Positions 1 to 13,389 of a DNA stretch of 64,000 nucleotides are shown here, piece after piece. Each line of letters starts with the position of its first letter. Within the stretch, counting starts at the first letter, position 1. The DNA lies in NCBI GenBank assembly GCA_003508835.1, contig PUFA01000012.1, forward strand, positions 19,200,001 through 19,264,000, given 5' to 3'. A model generated the notes under the pieces. The model was not told where the DNA came from, searched no databases, and saw nothing but the letters and a program-made list of their open reading frames with translations. This DNA is from Eonycteris spelaea (taxonomy: Eukaryota; Chordata; Mammalia; Chiroptera; Pteropodidae). Made by a program: the position numbers and the translations under genes.

Positions 1-325
1 AGCTCCTGGAAAACCACTGTATATGTATGAGATAATGAGAGTGAAGAAATAAAATAATGTCTTAGTATTATTATTATGAAAATAGTTTTGACTTCATGTA
101 TTTCCCTGAAAGGGTCTTGGGACCTTGGACCACACTTTGAGGACTGCCTAAAGCATCCTTCTCCTTCCTGGCTTTCTACTTCCCTGAAATACATGAGGAC
201 ATTACCAAGTCCTCCATATCCCAAGGCCAATCCAACTTGTATTCAGTAACACTCTGCCCCGAAGGAAGATTAAGAATTTAGTTAAGCAACCTGTTTGGGT
301 CCCCCACTGTCACTGATTATTTGTG

Positions 326-366
326 AGTGAGTGAGTGAGTAAGTGAGTGAGTGAATGAGTAAGTGT
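326..366. repeat. (GAGT)n microsatellite
   Basis: About ten imperfect copies of the tetramer gagt/gtga, with a few g-to-a changes. Intronic, with no sign of function. Confidence 0.9.
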
Positions 367-480
367 GTTGCCTTGAGTAAGTTATATCACATCTCTAAAC
401 CTCAATGTTCTCATCTGTAAAAGAAGACAGTCTTTCTACCTGAGGTATTTGGATACTGTGGGTTACCAGAATTACTGCAA
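367..480 (+). mobile_element. MIR SINE fragment
   Basis: The segment contains the MIR-type core: 'ccttgagtaagtta', then 'cctcaatgttctcatctgta', which resembles the MIR pattern of a cttgggcaagtta block followed by cctcagtttcctcatctgt. Only the middle is clear. It is strongly diverged, as expected for this old tRNA-derived SINE. Confidence 0.65.
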
Positions 481-834
481 GAGGGCTGGAGATCCAGATC
501 TTCTATAACTATTGTCTGAAATGGATATAGCACATTCACCCCACATATTCATTCTGAAATTTTTCAAATGCATATAGAAACTAATGCTATCATGATACTA
601 ATTTTTTTAAATTATGAACTTTATTTATCTCAGTGGCTTTTAGGCATGATATATTTTCTTAATTAATCGATGTAAGTTCAATTGTTAACATGTAGGTAGC
701 TACAACATCATTTAGTGCTAAAAGCTAGAAAGAGGACTTCCTTGAGAACTTCTGGGAACTATTTTTTCCAGCTGTGAAATAATTGCACTATTTTATTCTG
801 GTTCAATCACAAAAATACTGTAGTAGATTTCATT

Positions 835-1397
835 TTCCAAAGATGGCCACCATAATGTCCACTGTTCACATGCTTTTCTATAGCATGACTTTGCCACTCC
901 CCCATCAAGGTGTAGAGCCTAACTTCCCTGGCTTTGATTCTGGGCTGGTCTTACAACTCACTTGTAACCAATAAAATGCAGCAGAAGTGATGATGGGTGA
1001 CTTTCAAGGCTATGTCAGAAAAGGCCATACAGCTTCCATCTGGTTCTTTTGTATGCTCTTTTTGGGAAAAGCCAGCCACCATGTAGAGAGAGCATGACTA
1101 ACCTAAGACCACCATGTAGGTAGGTACTCTGGCTGACCAACCCAGCTGAGTTCAGCCTTTCAGCCATCCCCTGTGCCAGGCATGTGAATAAAGCTATATA
1201 GGACTTTCTAGATAAGCTCCTCCATGAGCTGATTATCATAAATGACTTTTGTCAACATCATTAGGAGGTTGAAGAATTGCCAAGTTGAACCCTGCTTGAA
1301 TTTCTGGCCCTCAAAATTATGACATATAAAATAGCTGTTAATTTAAGTCACTAGATTTTGAGGTGGGCTGTTATGCAGCAATAGATAACCAGCACAG
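835..1397 (+). mobile_element. MLT1-type LTR (MaLR), diverged
   Basis: The order of blocks fits an old MaLR-type LTR: 'tggccaccataatgtcc' near the left end, an 'aaccaataaaatgcagcagaagtgatg' type block near 970, and a right end with 'ttaatttaagtcactagattttgaggtgggctgttatgcagcaatagataacc'-like order. The right end resembles the 'taagccactaagtttgg...gttacacagcaatagata' terminus common to these LTRs. Small open frames inside it have no coding support. The family name is from memory. Confidence 0.6.
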
Positions 1398-2876
1398 TAG
1401 TAATATCTTTAGGTAAGTCATTGAACATACCAAAGCCTTTGCTTCCTGAAGAGGTTGTGCGAGATGACCTTCATGGTATCCTCTTGCTCCTTAATTCTAC
1501 AACCCTACCCTCTTTTCACCCAAGGACATTTACCTTCCAGTCCAAATTGGAGCAATGGCCTTTTCTTTGCACTGAACAGGGCCTGCTCCTCTCTGTTACT
1601 AGGGAGTCTGGGCAAGATACCACCACATTATGAAGGACCTGGGGTCTACAGCACTGGGGCATTGAGGCTTAGCAGTGACCAGGGTCCTAGACAATTAGCA
1701 CAGTTAAGGGTGGAAATAGCCATCTAGACCACATTAAACACTACACGTGGGCTCCTTCAGTTTCGTGAGCAGTGCATTTGAATGACAGGAAACTGTTCAA
1801 ACATCTTAGAGTCAATGGGCCCACTAACAAACCCCCAAGTCCCCTTGCACTGCAACATAAGTCAGTTAGAGGACAAATTAGAGGTACTTAAGGGACTGCT
1901 AAGAGAAAATAAGCCATTATAGGTCATTAAGTGAGTAGCTTAACACTGCTACACACTGACTCAGTGGCTTATAACGGTACCAGGAAAGATACTACAAAGC
2001 AGTTTGATGAATTATTTTGAAATTTGGGGATAAAATGAAAGATAAAGAGCATCACAGTCACATGAAAGTAAAGGTTAAAAGCTTACACCCAACTAATACC
2101 AATGCACAATGCAGTTCCCAGCACCTAGCTCATTTTAATGTCAAAAGGTCATGATTTGTGAAAGTTTCACACAATCTACTCAGGACACTAAAAATATTCA
2201 ACTACAATTCATTCATAAGGATAAAGTCTTTCCTGATATCCAAAGGAAAAATGAATTACCTTTTTCAGGATATTTTGATTATACATCACTTATTCTATCA
2301 TGACCATAGTATTTAAAAATCATTTGTTATTTAAATTCATGTTTCATTTAGTTAGATGGCGAATTCCAGATTGCAGGTGCGAGAATGGTTTAAAGTATAT
2401 CCTTTCTCCACAACCTGATGTATGCAACAAGAGTTTGGAAAATGACTGACGAGTCAGTGAATAAATGAACAAATTAAAGAGGAAATTAATGAATGCAAAA
2501 ATGGGCTCAGTATTTTTGTAAGTGAAAGTAAATGAGATATGTAAAGATACAAGCTGCCACTTAAGACTTTATGGGATTGCTAAGACACTGTTTTACCTTG
2601 TCCAACGTAATGACTGTAAGCAATTGTTTGAAGAAGTGGTGCCACATCTAAAACTCCCCTGTTCTGTAGTTCTCTAGGAAAATGGAGTCCTTTGTGAATA
2701 TAGTTAGTGATAATGATATGCCTTCTGATTTAAGGATATGGTTGTTGGGAAATCATAAATATATGGACGAAGATACCTCTTTCTTTTTCAAGGCGTAGAG
2801 ACTGCTGAACTTTTTCTATATACGCAGACTTACATGGTCTGTGACTGGATCAAAGTTGTGAGATATAATAGAAAGA
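1398..2876. other. Intronic stretch, nothing recognised
   Basis: No exon-like frame, RNA gene or clear repeat. A short MIR-like scrap may sit near 1405-1450. Two overlapping open frames at 1421-1727 have no recognisable protein similarity and no splice context. Confidence 0.6.
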
Positions 2877-2877
2877 A

Positions 2878-2937
2878 TTCAGATGAGAGTCAGAGGGCCA
2901 CAGACCTGAATCCTCAGTTTTACCACTTATTATCAGG
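2878..2937 (+). mobile_element. MIR, left half (split by an LTR)
   Basis: The segment 'gagtcagagggccacagacc' followed by 'gttttaccacttatta' matches the MIR head region (gagtcagactgcctgggttc ... ctaccacttacta). The MIR continues at 3383 after an LTR-like insertion, so the two pieces are one old SINE. Confidence 0.65.
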
Positions 2938-3382
2938 ATGTGGTGGCCATGAGAATGTGCTTTGTGGACCTCTCACTACATGGAGTATAATTGACCAAGG
3001 GCCCTAGCTATTGAGCTTAAAAATCCATCCTGCACTTGCACCAAGGCCAGGCTTTCCAAGGGCTGCTCCCTGTCAGTAACTGCAAGTGTAGGAGATATAA
3101 AGTGGGCATGGGAGTCATGAAACTCTCCTGATGGCCAGTGTTGGCTCTAGAACTCCTCGATGGCCTTGCTGAACCTTCTTTAGACTGTATGGAATTCCAG
3201 GGCACTGCCACTCATCCTTCTTTCCCTCCTTTACTCATTGTCAGACTTGCATCGTGTCTGTCAGCTCTCCCAGACTTCTTCCCTATGTTCCTTATACAGG
3301 CATTTTTTCCTAATAAAATTATTGCATATTTAATCCTGTTTTCTTGGTGTCTGTTTCTTGGGTTATCTGGACTAACAAATGA
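2938..3382 (+). mobile_element. LTR-like element inserted in a MIR
   Basis: About 445 bp beginning tgtggtgg and ending ggactaaca, giving TG...CA ends. A polyadenylation-like 'cctaataaaattattgca' lies about 65 bp before the right end, followed by 'cttggtgtctgtttcttggg'. This arrangement is typical of solo LTRs of the ERVL/MaLR class. The exact family is not known to me. It separates two halves of a MIR, so it inserted later than the MIR. Confidence 0.6.
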
Positions 3383-3545
3383 AGTAACCTTAGACAAATT
3401 ATTTCATCTTTGGATCTGTTTTCTCATCTTCAAAACAGGGTTAATAATACCTGCTGCATGTAAGTTATAAGAAAATAAATGTGATAATGCATGAAAAGTT
3501 CTTAACCTTATGCCTATCAAATATACGTGCTTAATAAATGTTACT
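3383..3545 (+). mobile_element. MIR, right half
   Basis: The MIR pattern resumes with 'taaccttagacaaattattt', 'gttttctcatcttcaaaaca', 'gggttaataatacctgc' and ends with 'gtgcttaataaatgtta'. This is the MIR order from the core to the 3' end. It completes the piece at 2878-2937. Confidence 0.75.
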
Positions 3546-3821
3546 TTTCTTCCTTTCACATCTTCTCTTTTTCCTTTGAAATGTCCCTAGCAGTGGGGTT
3601 AAATCTTATTTACCTGTGCATGTATAACCTGTGGCATTTGGGAACAAATGAAATCTTGGTGTAATAAAATGGCCATGTTTTAATTATAGTCCCTTCTCCA
3701 TATCATTAACTGCTTCTCAATTTAGGGGAAGTCTTACTTTGCAGACCTCATTGAAATCTTTGATCTGTTCAATAATGTGTGTTGAAAAAGAAAAAAATAG
3801 CTGCCAGGGAAAATCTGATTA

Positions 3822-4459
<638 letters not shown>

Positions 4460-5818
4460 TTCCTGAACTGAGGAGAGATAGGTAACTAGATAGATGATAT
4501 GAATGAATAAGGACCTAAGCCCTTAACTCTCAAGAGCAGAGAATTCCTGACAAAGATTTTGGTACAAATGAAGAGATAATATTATATAAGAACCTCTTAC
4601 ATAATAAGTCATGTTCCAATATTTAATAGTCAGTGACTCTCAAAGCCTTGGAGCAGGAATTGATGGGAAAAGTCAAGAGATAAACAATAACAACAAAATT
4701 CTAGGGACCAGTCTAGTTGCATATAGGTTAAACCGTTTACAAATAATGTTTAGGACTTTACCATGCATTCAGAGGCCATAGCATGTGGATACCCTTATTA
4801 AACTAGTTATGTCAAGATACTGAGTTTTAATTCAATTTTATCTCCATTCCATTTGAACTCAATTTTTCTATTATGAGTTGGGTCCATCTGTTCTGAGTAC
4901 ATACTGGTAGGCACTGGAAATTTTTATTTTATACTTAATATTAAAGCTGAAAAGGTCGACTAAAGAGGGAAATACCCGCCTCCAGAAATGTGAGGAACTG
5001 AGGAGTAGAAAACATAAGTTTAGATACACAGTAAAAACTCAAAAATTGCTCGATAAACTAGAAACCATTCTATTTAAATTTTTTATTTGGTCCTCTTTTG
5101 TCCCCTATCACCTTAATGCCTGTTACACTTCACTTGAACAATGGTTTTAACTATTCTGTGGTCACAGACACTTTTGGAAAGGGGATAAAAGTTATCATCT
5201 CTATCTGCAGAAGCCTAGAAAATTTTGCACATATTTTCAAATGTTTTCCAAAAGCTAATAAAGCCATTGTTTTGACCCAAAGCACCAAGATTAAGTGGAG
5301 AGTTTAGATATTTAAAACTAAGAAGGAAATAAATTTTCTCTAGAATGTGTTTAGGAACATAACCTCAAGATGTCTTATAGAAAGGATGGCAAGGTGAGGT
5401 TCTGTCTCCATGGGAAAGAACCATGGCAAATCTTACACCTGGGTCTACCATACAAGGCTTCTCTGGATTTGTGGGTTTTAGGAGTAAGCTTTTGGTTTGA
5501 GTCTGTGGCTTTTTAGAATACCAATGGGGTGTTCAAAGGCCATTTGAATGATTTGCTCATGATTGAACATGGCAGTGAAGAAAAAGCTTTGACATGACCA
5601 TGTCATTTAAAATATTCAAGCAACAAATTCAGGTAAGTTGTCATAAGAATGATCACAACTTTTACCACTGGAAAGTCTTTTGAATTTTTCCTTTAAAAGC
5701 AGTCTAAATTTTACTTTTTAAAAATGAATGTCACTTTCCAGTTAAAAAGAAATGTTCTAAGAAATCAGGAGGTTGGCCTTCTGGCAATTTCCCTCCCTAG
5801 CAATTTCCCTTTCTCTAC

Positions 5819-5842
5819 CTTTTTTTTGTTTTTTTTTTTTTG
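5819..5842. repeat. Poly-T tract
   Basis: Two runs of T separated by a single G. It could be the reversed poly-A tail of a minus-strand retroelement, but the adjacent sequence is not recognisable as one. Confidence 0.85.
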
Positions 5843-5949
5843 GTCCACAAATCTAACTAGTTAGACAACTTTTTTCTACCTTTCTCAAAGGCACTAATCA
5901 AAGATGTCAAAGGATCAAATATATGAAAACTTAAGATTTTATTTAGAAG

Positions 5950-6170
5950 CGCTTCCAGCATTGCCCAATAGGACATTCTACAATCACAGAAATGTTCTAT
6001 AATCTGTCCAACATTGTAGCTGCTGGTCACATGTAACTATTGAGCATTTTATATGTGGCTAGTGTGACTAAGCAATGAATATCTGCTTTTATTTAATTTT
6101 AATAATTTTATTTAAGCTTAAATAATCACACATGGCTACTGGTTAGCAAATAGGACAGCATAGCTCCAAA
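5950..6170. mobile_element. Non-autonomous DNA transposon remnant (hAT/MER type)
   Basis: The left side reads 'gcccaataggacattctaca', 'gaaatgttctataatctgtcc', 'gtagctgctggtcacatgta', then 'tgtggctagtgtgact'. The right side reads 'cacatggctactggtta' and 'aataggacagcatagctc', an inverted echo of the left side around an AT-rich centre. This is a common mammalian MITE pattern. I am not certain of its catalogue name. A second copy is at 36320-36435. Confidence 0.7.
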
Positions 6171-6645
6171 CTATTATATTAAAGAAGAGAGTTAAATGCT
6201 GGGCTTTCTGAACTTTCAGCAGCACACCAAACCTTGGATTAAATGTGACTAGAGAAAATTTTTAATTCTCAGAAAAAATTGAAAGGCAGGAATAGGTAGC
6301 TTTGATGATTAGAAAACTCTACACAATCCATTTTCTTACCATACTCGACAACTACATCTTTAGCTCCCACTGAGACCTATATTGCAAATGCAGAAGGGCT
6401 TAGCTTAGTAGACATGAATGGCTTCAAGTGAATGGCCTCACTTTCAAACCCTTCTATGCCTTTTTTCCTAGGGGTGGAAAGGTCAAAATTGTATTGGCAA
6501 GAAGGAGTAAGAAAGAAAAAAAAAGGAGTAACTTGGATAGCTGAACAGTTGTGGCATCAACTCCTAATAGCCACAGGGTCTGCTTGCCACACATCTAGTG
6601 CGTCCCAAGCAGCTACAACCCAGCCCCTGAGCGGATAGCTGCCTA

Positions 6646-7518
<873 letters not shown>

Positions 7519-7519
7519 T

Positions 7520-7697
7520 TGTAGGCAGCTTCTATCAAAGGTGACACTCAGTGATCCTCGCCTCCTGGTTGGTATTCATGCCATTGTATAATTCCTTTCC
7601 CTTGAGTGTGGGATGGATCCAGTGACTTGCTTCTAATGAACAGAATACCACTTCTGAGATTGTTACCAATTGGCTGTGACTTCTTTCTTGCTCACTA

Positions 7698-7790
<93 letters not shown>

Positions 7791-8105
7791 GTTTGCTCTG
7801 GGGGAAGCAAGCTATTATGTTGTGAGAAGCCCTAGAGAGCAGTCCATGTGGCCAGGAATTGGATGTCTCCAGCCAGTAGCCAATAGGAATCCCAGGCCTG
7901 CCGACAGCCATACAACTGAGATTGGAAGTAGGCCCCTCACCCAAGTTGAGCCTTGAGATATCTGCACCTTGAAAGAAGCTTTATGAGAAACCCTGATCCA
8001 GAGGACCTCACTATGCTGCTAGCCCCCTCTCCTACCCCGATTCCTGACACATAGAAACTGTGAGATAATGTTTGTTTTTTAAAAGCTGTTAAAATCTGGG
8101 CTACT
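7520..8105 (+). mobile_element. MLT1-type LTR containing (CT)n(CA)n
   Basis: The left part has 'gttgtaggcagcttctatca', 'cctcgcctcctggttggtat', 'cttgcttctaatgaacagaa'. The right part has 'gctctgggggaagcaagcta', 'gtccatgtggccaggaattgg' order, 'ttcctgacacatagaaactg' and 'gagataatgtttgtt'. This is the block order of a common MaLR-type LTR ending in a polyadenylation region. The microsatellite has grown from the CT-rich stretch these LTRs carry. The family name is from memory. Confidence 0.7.
7703..7788. repeat. Compound (CT)21(CA)22 microsatellite
   Basis: Uninterrupted (CT)n from 7703 to 7744, passing directly to uninterrupted (CA)n through 7788. The lack of interruptions suggests high length variability between individuals. 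It generates meaningless Ser-Leu and Thr-His frames on both strands. Confidence 0.98.
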
Positions 8106-8384
8106 ATTCTATGAAGCATTAGGTAATGATACCCATTTTCACAGAAGGAGAGGAAAGGAGATCACTGTGAAAGCAGGGCAACAAACCCATTCTCTGAAGT
8201 CCTTATATATTTTAGTTTCTGTGTTAGAGCAATGACAATTCTGAGCATGCTAGTGTCAAATGCAAAAAGTTTCAGAGAACTTTCCTAGGCCAAGCAGATT
8301 TAAAGATACTGATGGTCAGTTGGCTATAATCTGAAGAAGAAATAATATTTCTGTAATGAATCACCTGGTAATACTGATGATGAT

Positions 8385-8545
8385 GCAGAGTGTAGCATGG
8401 GGAAGATGGTTAATAATGTAATAAATAAGTAAGGGGGAAAAGGGTACTAGATTTAGTGTGGTGACTGCTTTGTGAGTTATGCAGATCTCTGATCACTGTA
8501 CAACTGAAACTGGTATACTATTGTATGCCAACTATAATTGAAAAA
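8385..8545 (+). mobile_element. L1 3'-end fragment
   Basis: The segment ends 'tactattgtatgccaactat' then 'aattgaaaaagaaaaa', nearly the same as the 3' terminus of the L1 at 49.0 kb. The preceding 'ctctgatcactgtacaactg' and 'aaactggta' fit the usual L1 3' UTR. It is a heavily 5'-truncated copy. Confidence 0.8.
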
Positions 8546-8559
8546 GAAAAACCTCACTG

Positions 8560-9468
8560 AATTGTACAATGTAAAGACAAGCAACTAATAGTCTATTATA
8601 TTTTAATAAAGGCAGGGGAAAAAAACAAATGGGCATTTGGGTATACAAATAGCTAATCAAGCAGGCAATTACACTTATTTTACAGCCCCCAGGCTGCCGA
8701 CTCAGCTCCAAAGAATGAGTGATAATTAGGTTTTCAAACCTTTCATTGTAATGGTGATAGACAAACAATGATGTTGCCATTGGTACCACAGTTGGGCAGA
8801 AATAGTAGGGATGCCCAGCTGGAGCAGTGATCTATAGAGAAAAGCCTATTTGTTGCAAATCCACTTCTCATGCTTGCTTTGTTGCAGAGGAAGCAACTGC
8901 ATCAGGCTTCGAAAGGCTTTAGGTCTTGTCAGAGGATGAGAAAGAGTGACAAGAACTCACCCGGGTCCCAGCTGACATTTGAGGCCAACAAATAGCCAGC
9001 TCTGCCTGGCATCAGGCTAAAGAGGGTGCTCTTGTCAGAAGTCCTCTAATTTGATTCTTTTCACCCTTAAGTGGGATCACAGCTGCAGTTCTTAGCAAAA
9101 GGGTGAAGTGGAAGGGGAGGAAGTGAAGTTGGAATACTCTTTTTAGCAAAGTTGGACCAGAGGGACCTGATCTGCATTCACACATAAATCTGAGGAAATG
9201 CTTCTGTGAAGTGGACAATATTCTAACAGCATGGGTACTTGTTTTTCAGGAATGTCTATTGTTTCGTTAAGATGAATGGGAACAAAGCCAGGAGAATAAA
9301 AAATGTTTTGGCCTATGTTTCAACAAGTGTATGTATATTCAGCTGAATTTTCTTTCAAAATCTTTCAAAACAGTCATTTTAGAGACTAGACAGTTATTTT
9401 GCATGAGACTGCTTTTACTGAAAAATATCTTCAGACAATTTCTTCAAATTGCTTTAAGACTGTTACAA
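8560..9468. other. Intronic stretch, nothing recognised
   Basis: Unique-looking sequence on both strands with no exon, RNA gene or repeat that I can identify. Confidence 0.5.
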
Positions 9469-9469
9469 C

Positions 9470-9590
9470 AACAAACATTTATTGAACACTTCTGCGTGCC
9501 AGGCACTGCTCTGAGGTTGTAGCGGTGAATAGATTAAAAACGTCTTTATAAGACTTGACGGTCACATCTTTAGAAGCCAGAAATGAGAAT
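9470..9590 (-). mobile_element. L2 LINE 3' end
   Basis: 'caaacatttattgaacactt' then 'gcgtgccaggcactgctctg' is the reverse complement of the L2 3' terminus (tgcctggcacatagtaggtgctcaataaa). Confidence 0.75.
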
Positions 9591-9699
9591 CCCCAAAGCA
9601 TATATCAGATAACTTTCATTCCATAAAAGGTAAGTACATATTGTAAAGAAAAGTCTTTGTGTAGTAAGTCTGGAAATAACTGGATTAGAAAAGGTTTAA

Positions 9700-10282
9700 C
9701 ATCTCAACTGCAGGACATCAGTAGAGCTTTAGTGGCAAATCTTCGAGGACAACCATGTGGCAAGCATTCCTTGCACTTGTTTGGTCCCAGAGCCCTTTTG
9801 TCAAGCAGCATCTCTAAGCATTCTGAAAATTACTAGTGCAATGGCTACTACTTCTGCTACAGCTAACAGCTAAAGTTCCCTGATGGTTCATTGTAGCAGA
9901 CAGATCCCCTCTGGCTTTACTATTGAAGAGTTGGAAGACCTGTCTTTGCCTGAAGGTTTTCTCTGGTATCCACGCCTGCTGTCCACAGTCACAGCAAGCT
10001 AGAAGCCAAGAGGATTCACGTCCTTGGGAGAGGACCTCAAATACTAATGATCGTTGGTACAGAAATCCCCCAGCTCCTTAGTCCCAGGGGTGAGGGGACT
10101 CTATAATGTTTGTTCTACACAGTCACCTGAGTTTCCCCAGTGATGATTTGTTAGACAATGCACATTTATTTTATGGGCTGCTTTCCCTCTCCTGTCTTAC
10201 TTCTCCACTCCCCTTCTGATGTTTTTCACCTCCCAAATAATCTTTTTACTGCCTGATCTTTGACTTCTGCTGGAAGAAAACA
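9700..10282 (+). mobile_element. LTR-like repeat, copy 1 (related to 25490-25975)
   Basis: This copy shares block order with 25490-25975: 'aatcccccagctccttag', 'ggactctataatgtttgttctacac', 'gagtttccccagtgatgatt', 'ctgctttccctctcctgtctta', 'cacctcccaaataatctttt' and 'ctgatctttgacttctgctgg'. The right end resembles solo LTRs of the ERVL class. The blocks are listed separately because they are discontinuous matches. The family is not certain. Confidence 0.6.
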
Positions 10283-10299
10283 AACAAAACTTTTACTCT

Positions 10300-10439
10300 G
10301 TATCAGATAACGTGTCAAGTATTTCACACACATTGTCTCATTTACTGTCATTTAATTAACTCTCTGTTGCCCCCAAATAACTGGGACAAGAGAAGCAAGG
10401 CTTAGAGAAATTGAGGAGTTATCTAAGGTCACATAGCAG
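10300..10439 (-). mobile_element. MIR fragment
   Basis: 'gtcaagtatttcacacacat', 'gtctcatttactgtcattta' and 'aggtcacatagcagt' are the reverse complement of the MIR 3' half and core. Confidence 0.75.
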
Positions 10440-10830
10440 TATGGGCTGAATTGTGTCCCCCTCGTTTTCTTATGTTGAAGCCCTAATCTGCAATCTGAGT
10501 GTATTTAGGGATAGGGCCTTTAAGGAGATAATTAGGGTTAAATGAAATTATAAGAGTAAGGCTCTAATCCAATAGGACTGGTGTCCTTATAAGAAAGGTA
10601 TATCTGAGATCTTTCTCAGCATACGCACACAGAGGAAAGACCATGTGAGGACACTGGGAAGGCAGCTGTCTGCACACCAGTAAGAGAGGCCTCACCACAA
10701 ACCAATCCTGCTATCACCCTGGTCTTGAAATTCCAGCCCCGAGAACTATGAGAAATAAATATCTGTTGTTCGAGTCATCATTAGTCTGTGGAATTTCATT
10801 ATGGTAGCCCTAACAGAATAATAATACACA
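10440..10830 (+). mobile_element. MLT1 LTR (MaLR), nearly complete
   Basis: The order is clear: 'gctgaattgtgtccccctcg', 'tgttgaagccctaatctgca', 'agggcctttaaggagataat', 'ccaataggactggtgtcctt', 'agaggaaagaccatgtgagg', 'agaactatgagaaataaata' and 'tctgttgttcgagtc'. This is the MLT1 LTR from near its 5' end through its polyadenylation region to the 3' end. Ancient and without internal ERV sequence. Confidence 0.85.
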
Positions 10831-10858
10831 CAGCTTATAAGAGGTGAAGCCAGGATTC

Positions 10859-11070
10859 ATTCCTTTATTAAACAAACGTTTACTAAGTATTTGTTATGGG
10901 CTGGATGGTTAAGAATAAAATGATGACACATGGTGGGCAGGCGTACTGCCCTTCCAGAGATAGACACACAAAACACATGTCAAATTCCAACTCTGCAAGG
11001 GGAAGCAACATCATGCCATGAGAGGGGGACTGGCCTGGTTCAGGAGGGCAGGTAAGGCATTTCTGAAGAC
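10859..11070 (-). mobile_element. L2 LINE 3' end, diverged
   Basis: 'ttaaacaaacgtttactaag' followed by 'tatttgttatgggctggatg' and 'gcccttccagagatagacac' follows the reversed L2 3' UTR order. The left end is the clearest. Confidence 0.55.
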
Positions 11071-11284
11071 ATTCTCCTGACCCAAAGAGGAGGAAGAGGA
11101 GAATCAAATAATCAGAGAGAGGTGGGATGATGTGGTGGGGGGGAAGATAAGGCACAAAGTACATACGTGAATCTGAGGTCCAGGGTGAGAATGAAGAACA
11201 GAAAGACTTCTAATTTATCCCCAGAGACTAGGCTCTTGGCCATGTTGCACCTGGTCTAGGTCTTCAGCAAGGTTGGCTACAGTG

Positions 11285-11727
11285 GACAAAAAAGTGACCC
11301 TTGAAGGATGTTCATGTCCTAATCCCCGAAACTTGTATATATTACCTTATCTGACACACATACAAAAAGGTCTCTGCAGATGTAATTAAGGGTCTTGAGA
11401 CGGGAGTTTTCCCTGCATTATACTGGTGGACCCTAAATACAATCACAAGTGTCCTTATAAAAGGGAATCAGGGGGAGATTTGATGAGGCGCTCAGAATTG
11501 AAATATGAAAACAGGCCAGAGAGAGCTCTGAAGATACTGGATGTCTGGTGTAATGTGGCCACAGGGCAAAGAATGCTGGCAGCCACCAAGGGTTGAAAAG
11601 GGAAAGGAATGGAGACTAAGAGCTTTAGATGAAGCATGGCCTTGCTGACACCTTGATTTCATTTTTCCACCCAGAACTGTGAGAGAATAAATTTCTGCTA
11701 TTTTAAGCCACCATGTTTAGCAGCACT
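11285..11727 (+). mobile_element. MLT1-type LTR
   Basis: 'gttcatgtcctaatccccga', 'gcagatgtaattaagggtct', 'gtgtccttataaaagggaat', 'gccttgctgacaccttgatt' and 'gaactgtgagagaataaatt' with 'ttaagccacca' follow the MLT1-type order from start to polyadenylation region. Confidence 0.8.
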
Positions 11728-12330
11728 AAACATGGGAAACTAAGGCTGGCTTCGCACACAATCAGGTTCAGAGCCCCAGGAAAAGATGCAGTGATGCCCT
11801 CAGTGATGGCTAATTTTAGGGAACTCCCTACCATTCCATTTACCACCCTAAGATTTCTGGGCAATATCACTTTATCTGGTAGAAATCAGACCTGTTCAAG
11901 GTAAATATTATGCTAGAAGAGCCTTCTGTTGGTGCTCTCTCTCCATTTCCTGGTTGCCTTGCTCCAGTGCCAAACCAAAACATCCATGATCTTGTTTGAG
12001 CACAGAATAACCCCTGAGAATGTTGGCCTCTTCTGTGTACTACCAATCAAGGGAAGCTTGAACAATATTTTAAAGAGCATAAAAAAAAAACAAACCAACC
12101 AAAACCCTTTCAAGGACTGTGCTTTTTCTTCTGCCTAGGATTACTTGTACCCTCTCCTCTCAATTGACAAATTGTATTCATTCTTCAAGGTTCACATTAG
12201 AGGTTTGGAAGAGTTGCTGAGGTACAAGGAAAATGAAGTCACCCGTGGGACTGAGAAGACCTCTTCCTTTGCTCCTCACAATGGATCTTCCCCTACCAGA
12301 CCCTATTTGGCCCTGCCCAGCAGTAGCAGC

Positions 12331-12452
12331 ATGACCTGGCAACTTGTTAGGAATGCAGAATCTCAGGCCCCAACCCTGGACCTACTAATCAGAATCTGCA
12401 TTTTAATGAGATCCCCAGGTGATCTGCATGCACATGAGAGTTGAGAAGCACT
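12331..12452. mobile_element. MER5-type hAT MITE fragment
   Basis: 'caacttgttaggaatgcaga', 'atctcaggccccaaccctgg', 'acctactaatcagaatctgc' and 'gagttgagaagcactga' match the MER5 family right half, including the terminal 'gagaaccactg'-like end. Confidence 0.85.
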
Positions 12453-12479
12453 GAGCTAGAACATGAGAGTTGCATGTAA

Positions 12480-13277
12480 ACAATTTTAGTACAATACGGT
12501 TAGATTTAAAAGATTTATAAAAAACATTTAATCTGTTCTGCTTATTTAGATTCTTTATTAATGGGTAAAGTTGTAGGAACTAAGAAGGTACAATGCTGAA
12601 GCTTTCTCAACCATTCAGGGGAGAGGATATACAACATGAGTGTGTGTGTGTGCCTGTATGCGTGTATACATTTTATGTAAAATCAGTATTGTCCTCTCTG
12701 TCCCAAAAGGACCACCCTAGGGAGAATGATTTGGAATGACAGGAGCAATGGGTAATCTACTGGTTTGGGCTTCCTGTCTTCAGCTTTCTATTAAGCAGGG
12801 TTCTAATTACTTCAAGTGTAATTACAGGCTTTTACCCTTTCTCTGACTTCATTAGCAAGGGATAGAGTGGAGGAGAGTTTCGGAGAAGGATTTAGGACTG
12901 CTGTGTATTAATTATCCACCTTTGTCTCTCATGATGGAGTAAAGTTCCATCATCACCACAAATTACCTGGTTCAGTTATTAGTCAGAAGCCACCATCCCA
13001 CCACTGCATCCTCACCATGTGGCATACAGGAGAACAAGGAAAGAGACACAGCTCCAAGCAACCTCATGCCCAGAGTATAGTGTTTTGGCAGGTCAAGGGC
13101 ACAAGACATCTTTTCAACCATCACGTTTGGCAGGCTGTGACTTGTCTTTGGTGAGGCTAGCAACCAATTATTAGTAGTCTATAGGACAGAGGAGGAGTAG
13201 AGAAAATCTTTGACCAATTTTTTTTTTTTTTTTTAGTGAAAGAAGCAAGTTCAGCTTTGAGGATGTTAGACTAAGGT
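12480..13277. other. Intronic stretch with poly-T, otherwise unassigned
   Basis: A short degenerate (TG)n lies near 12640 and a 17-nt poly-T at 13218-13234. The rest shows no gene or repeat that I can recognise. Confidence 0.5.
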
Positions 13278-13290
13278 TATCTATCTATCT

Positions 13291-13327
<37 letters not shown>

Positions 13328-13328
13328 T
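13278..13328. repeat. (TATC)n microsatellite
   Basis: About twelve tandem copies of tatc/ctat with one 2-base interruption near 13291. Confidence 0.97.
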
Positions 13329-13389
13329 TAGAAGTGAGGAAGTAGATAATGGTAAAGGCAGTCAAAGACTATTTTATTATTACCAGTTG

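Noticed and set aside
7702..7790. CRISPR-like or tandem array
   Set aside because: It is a plain dinucleotide compound repeat without spacers. No CRISPR array exists in the window.
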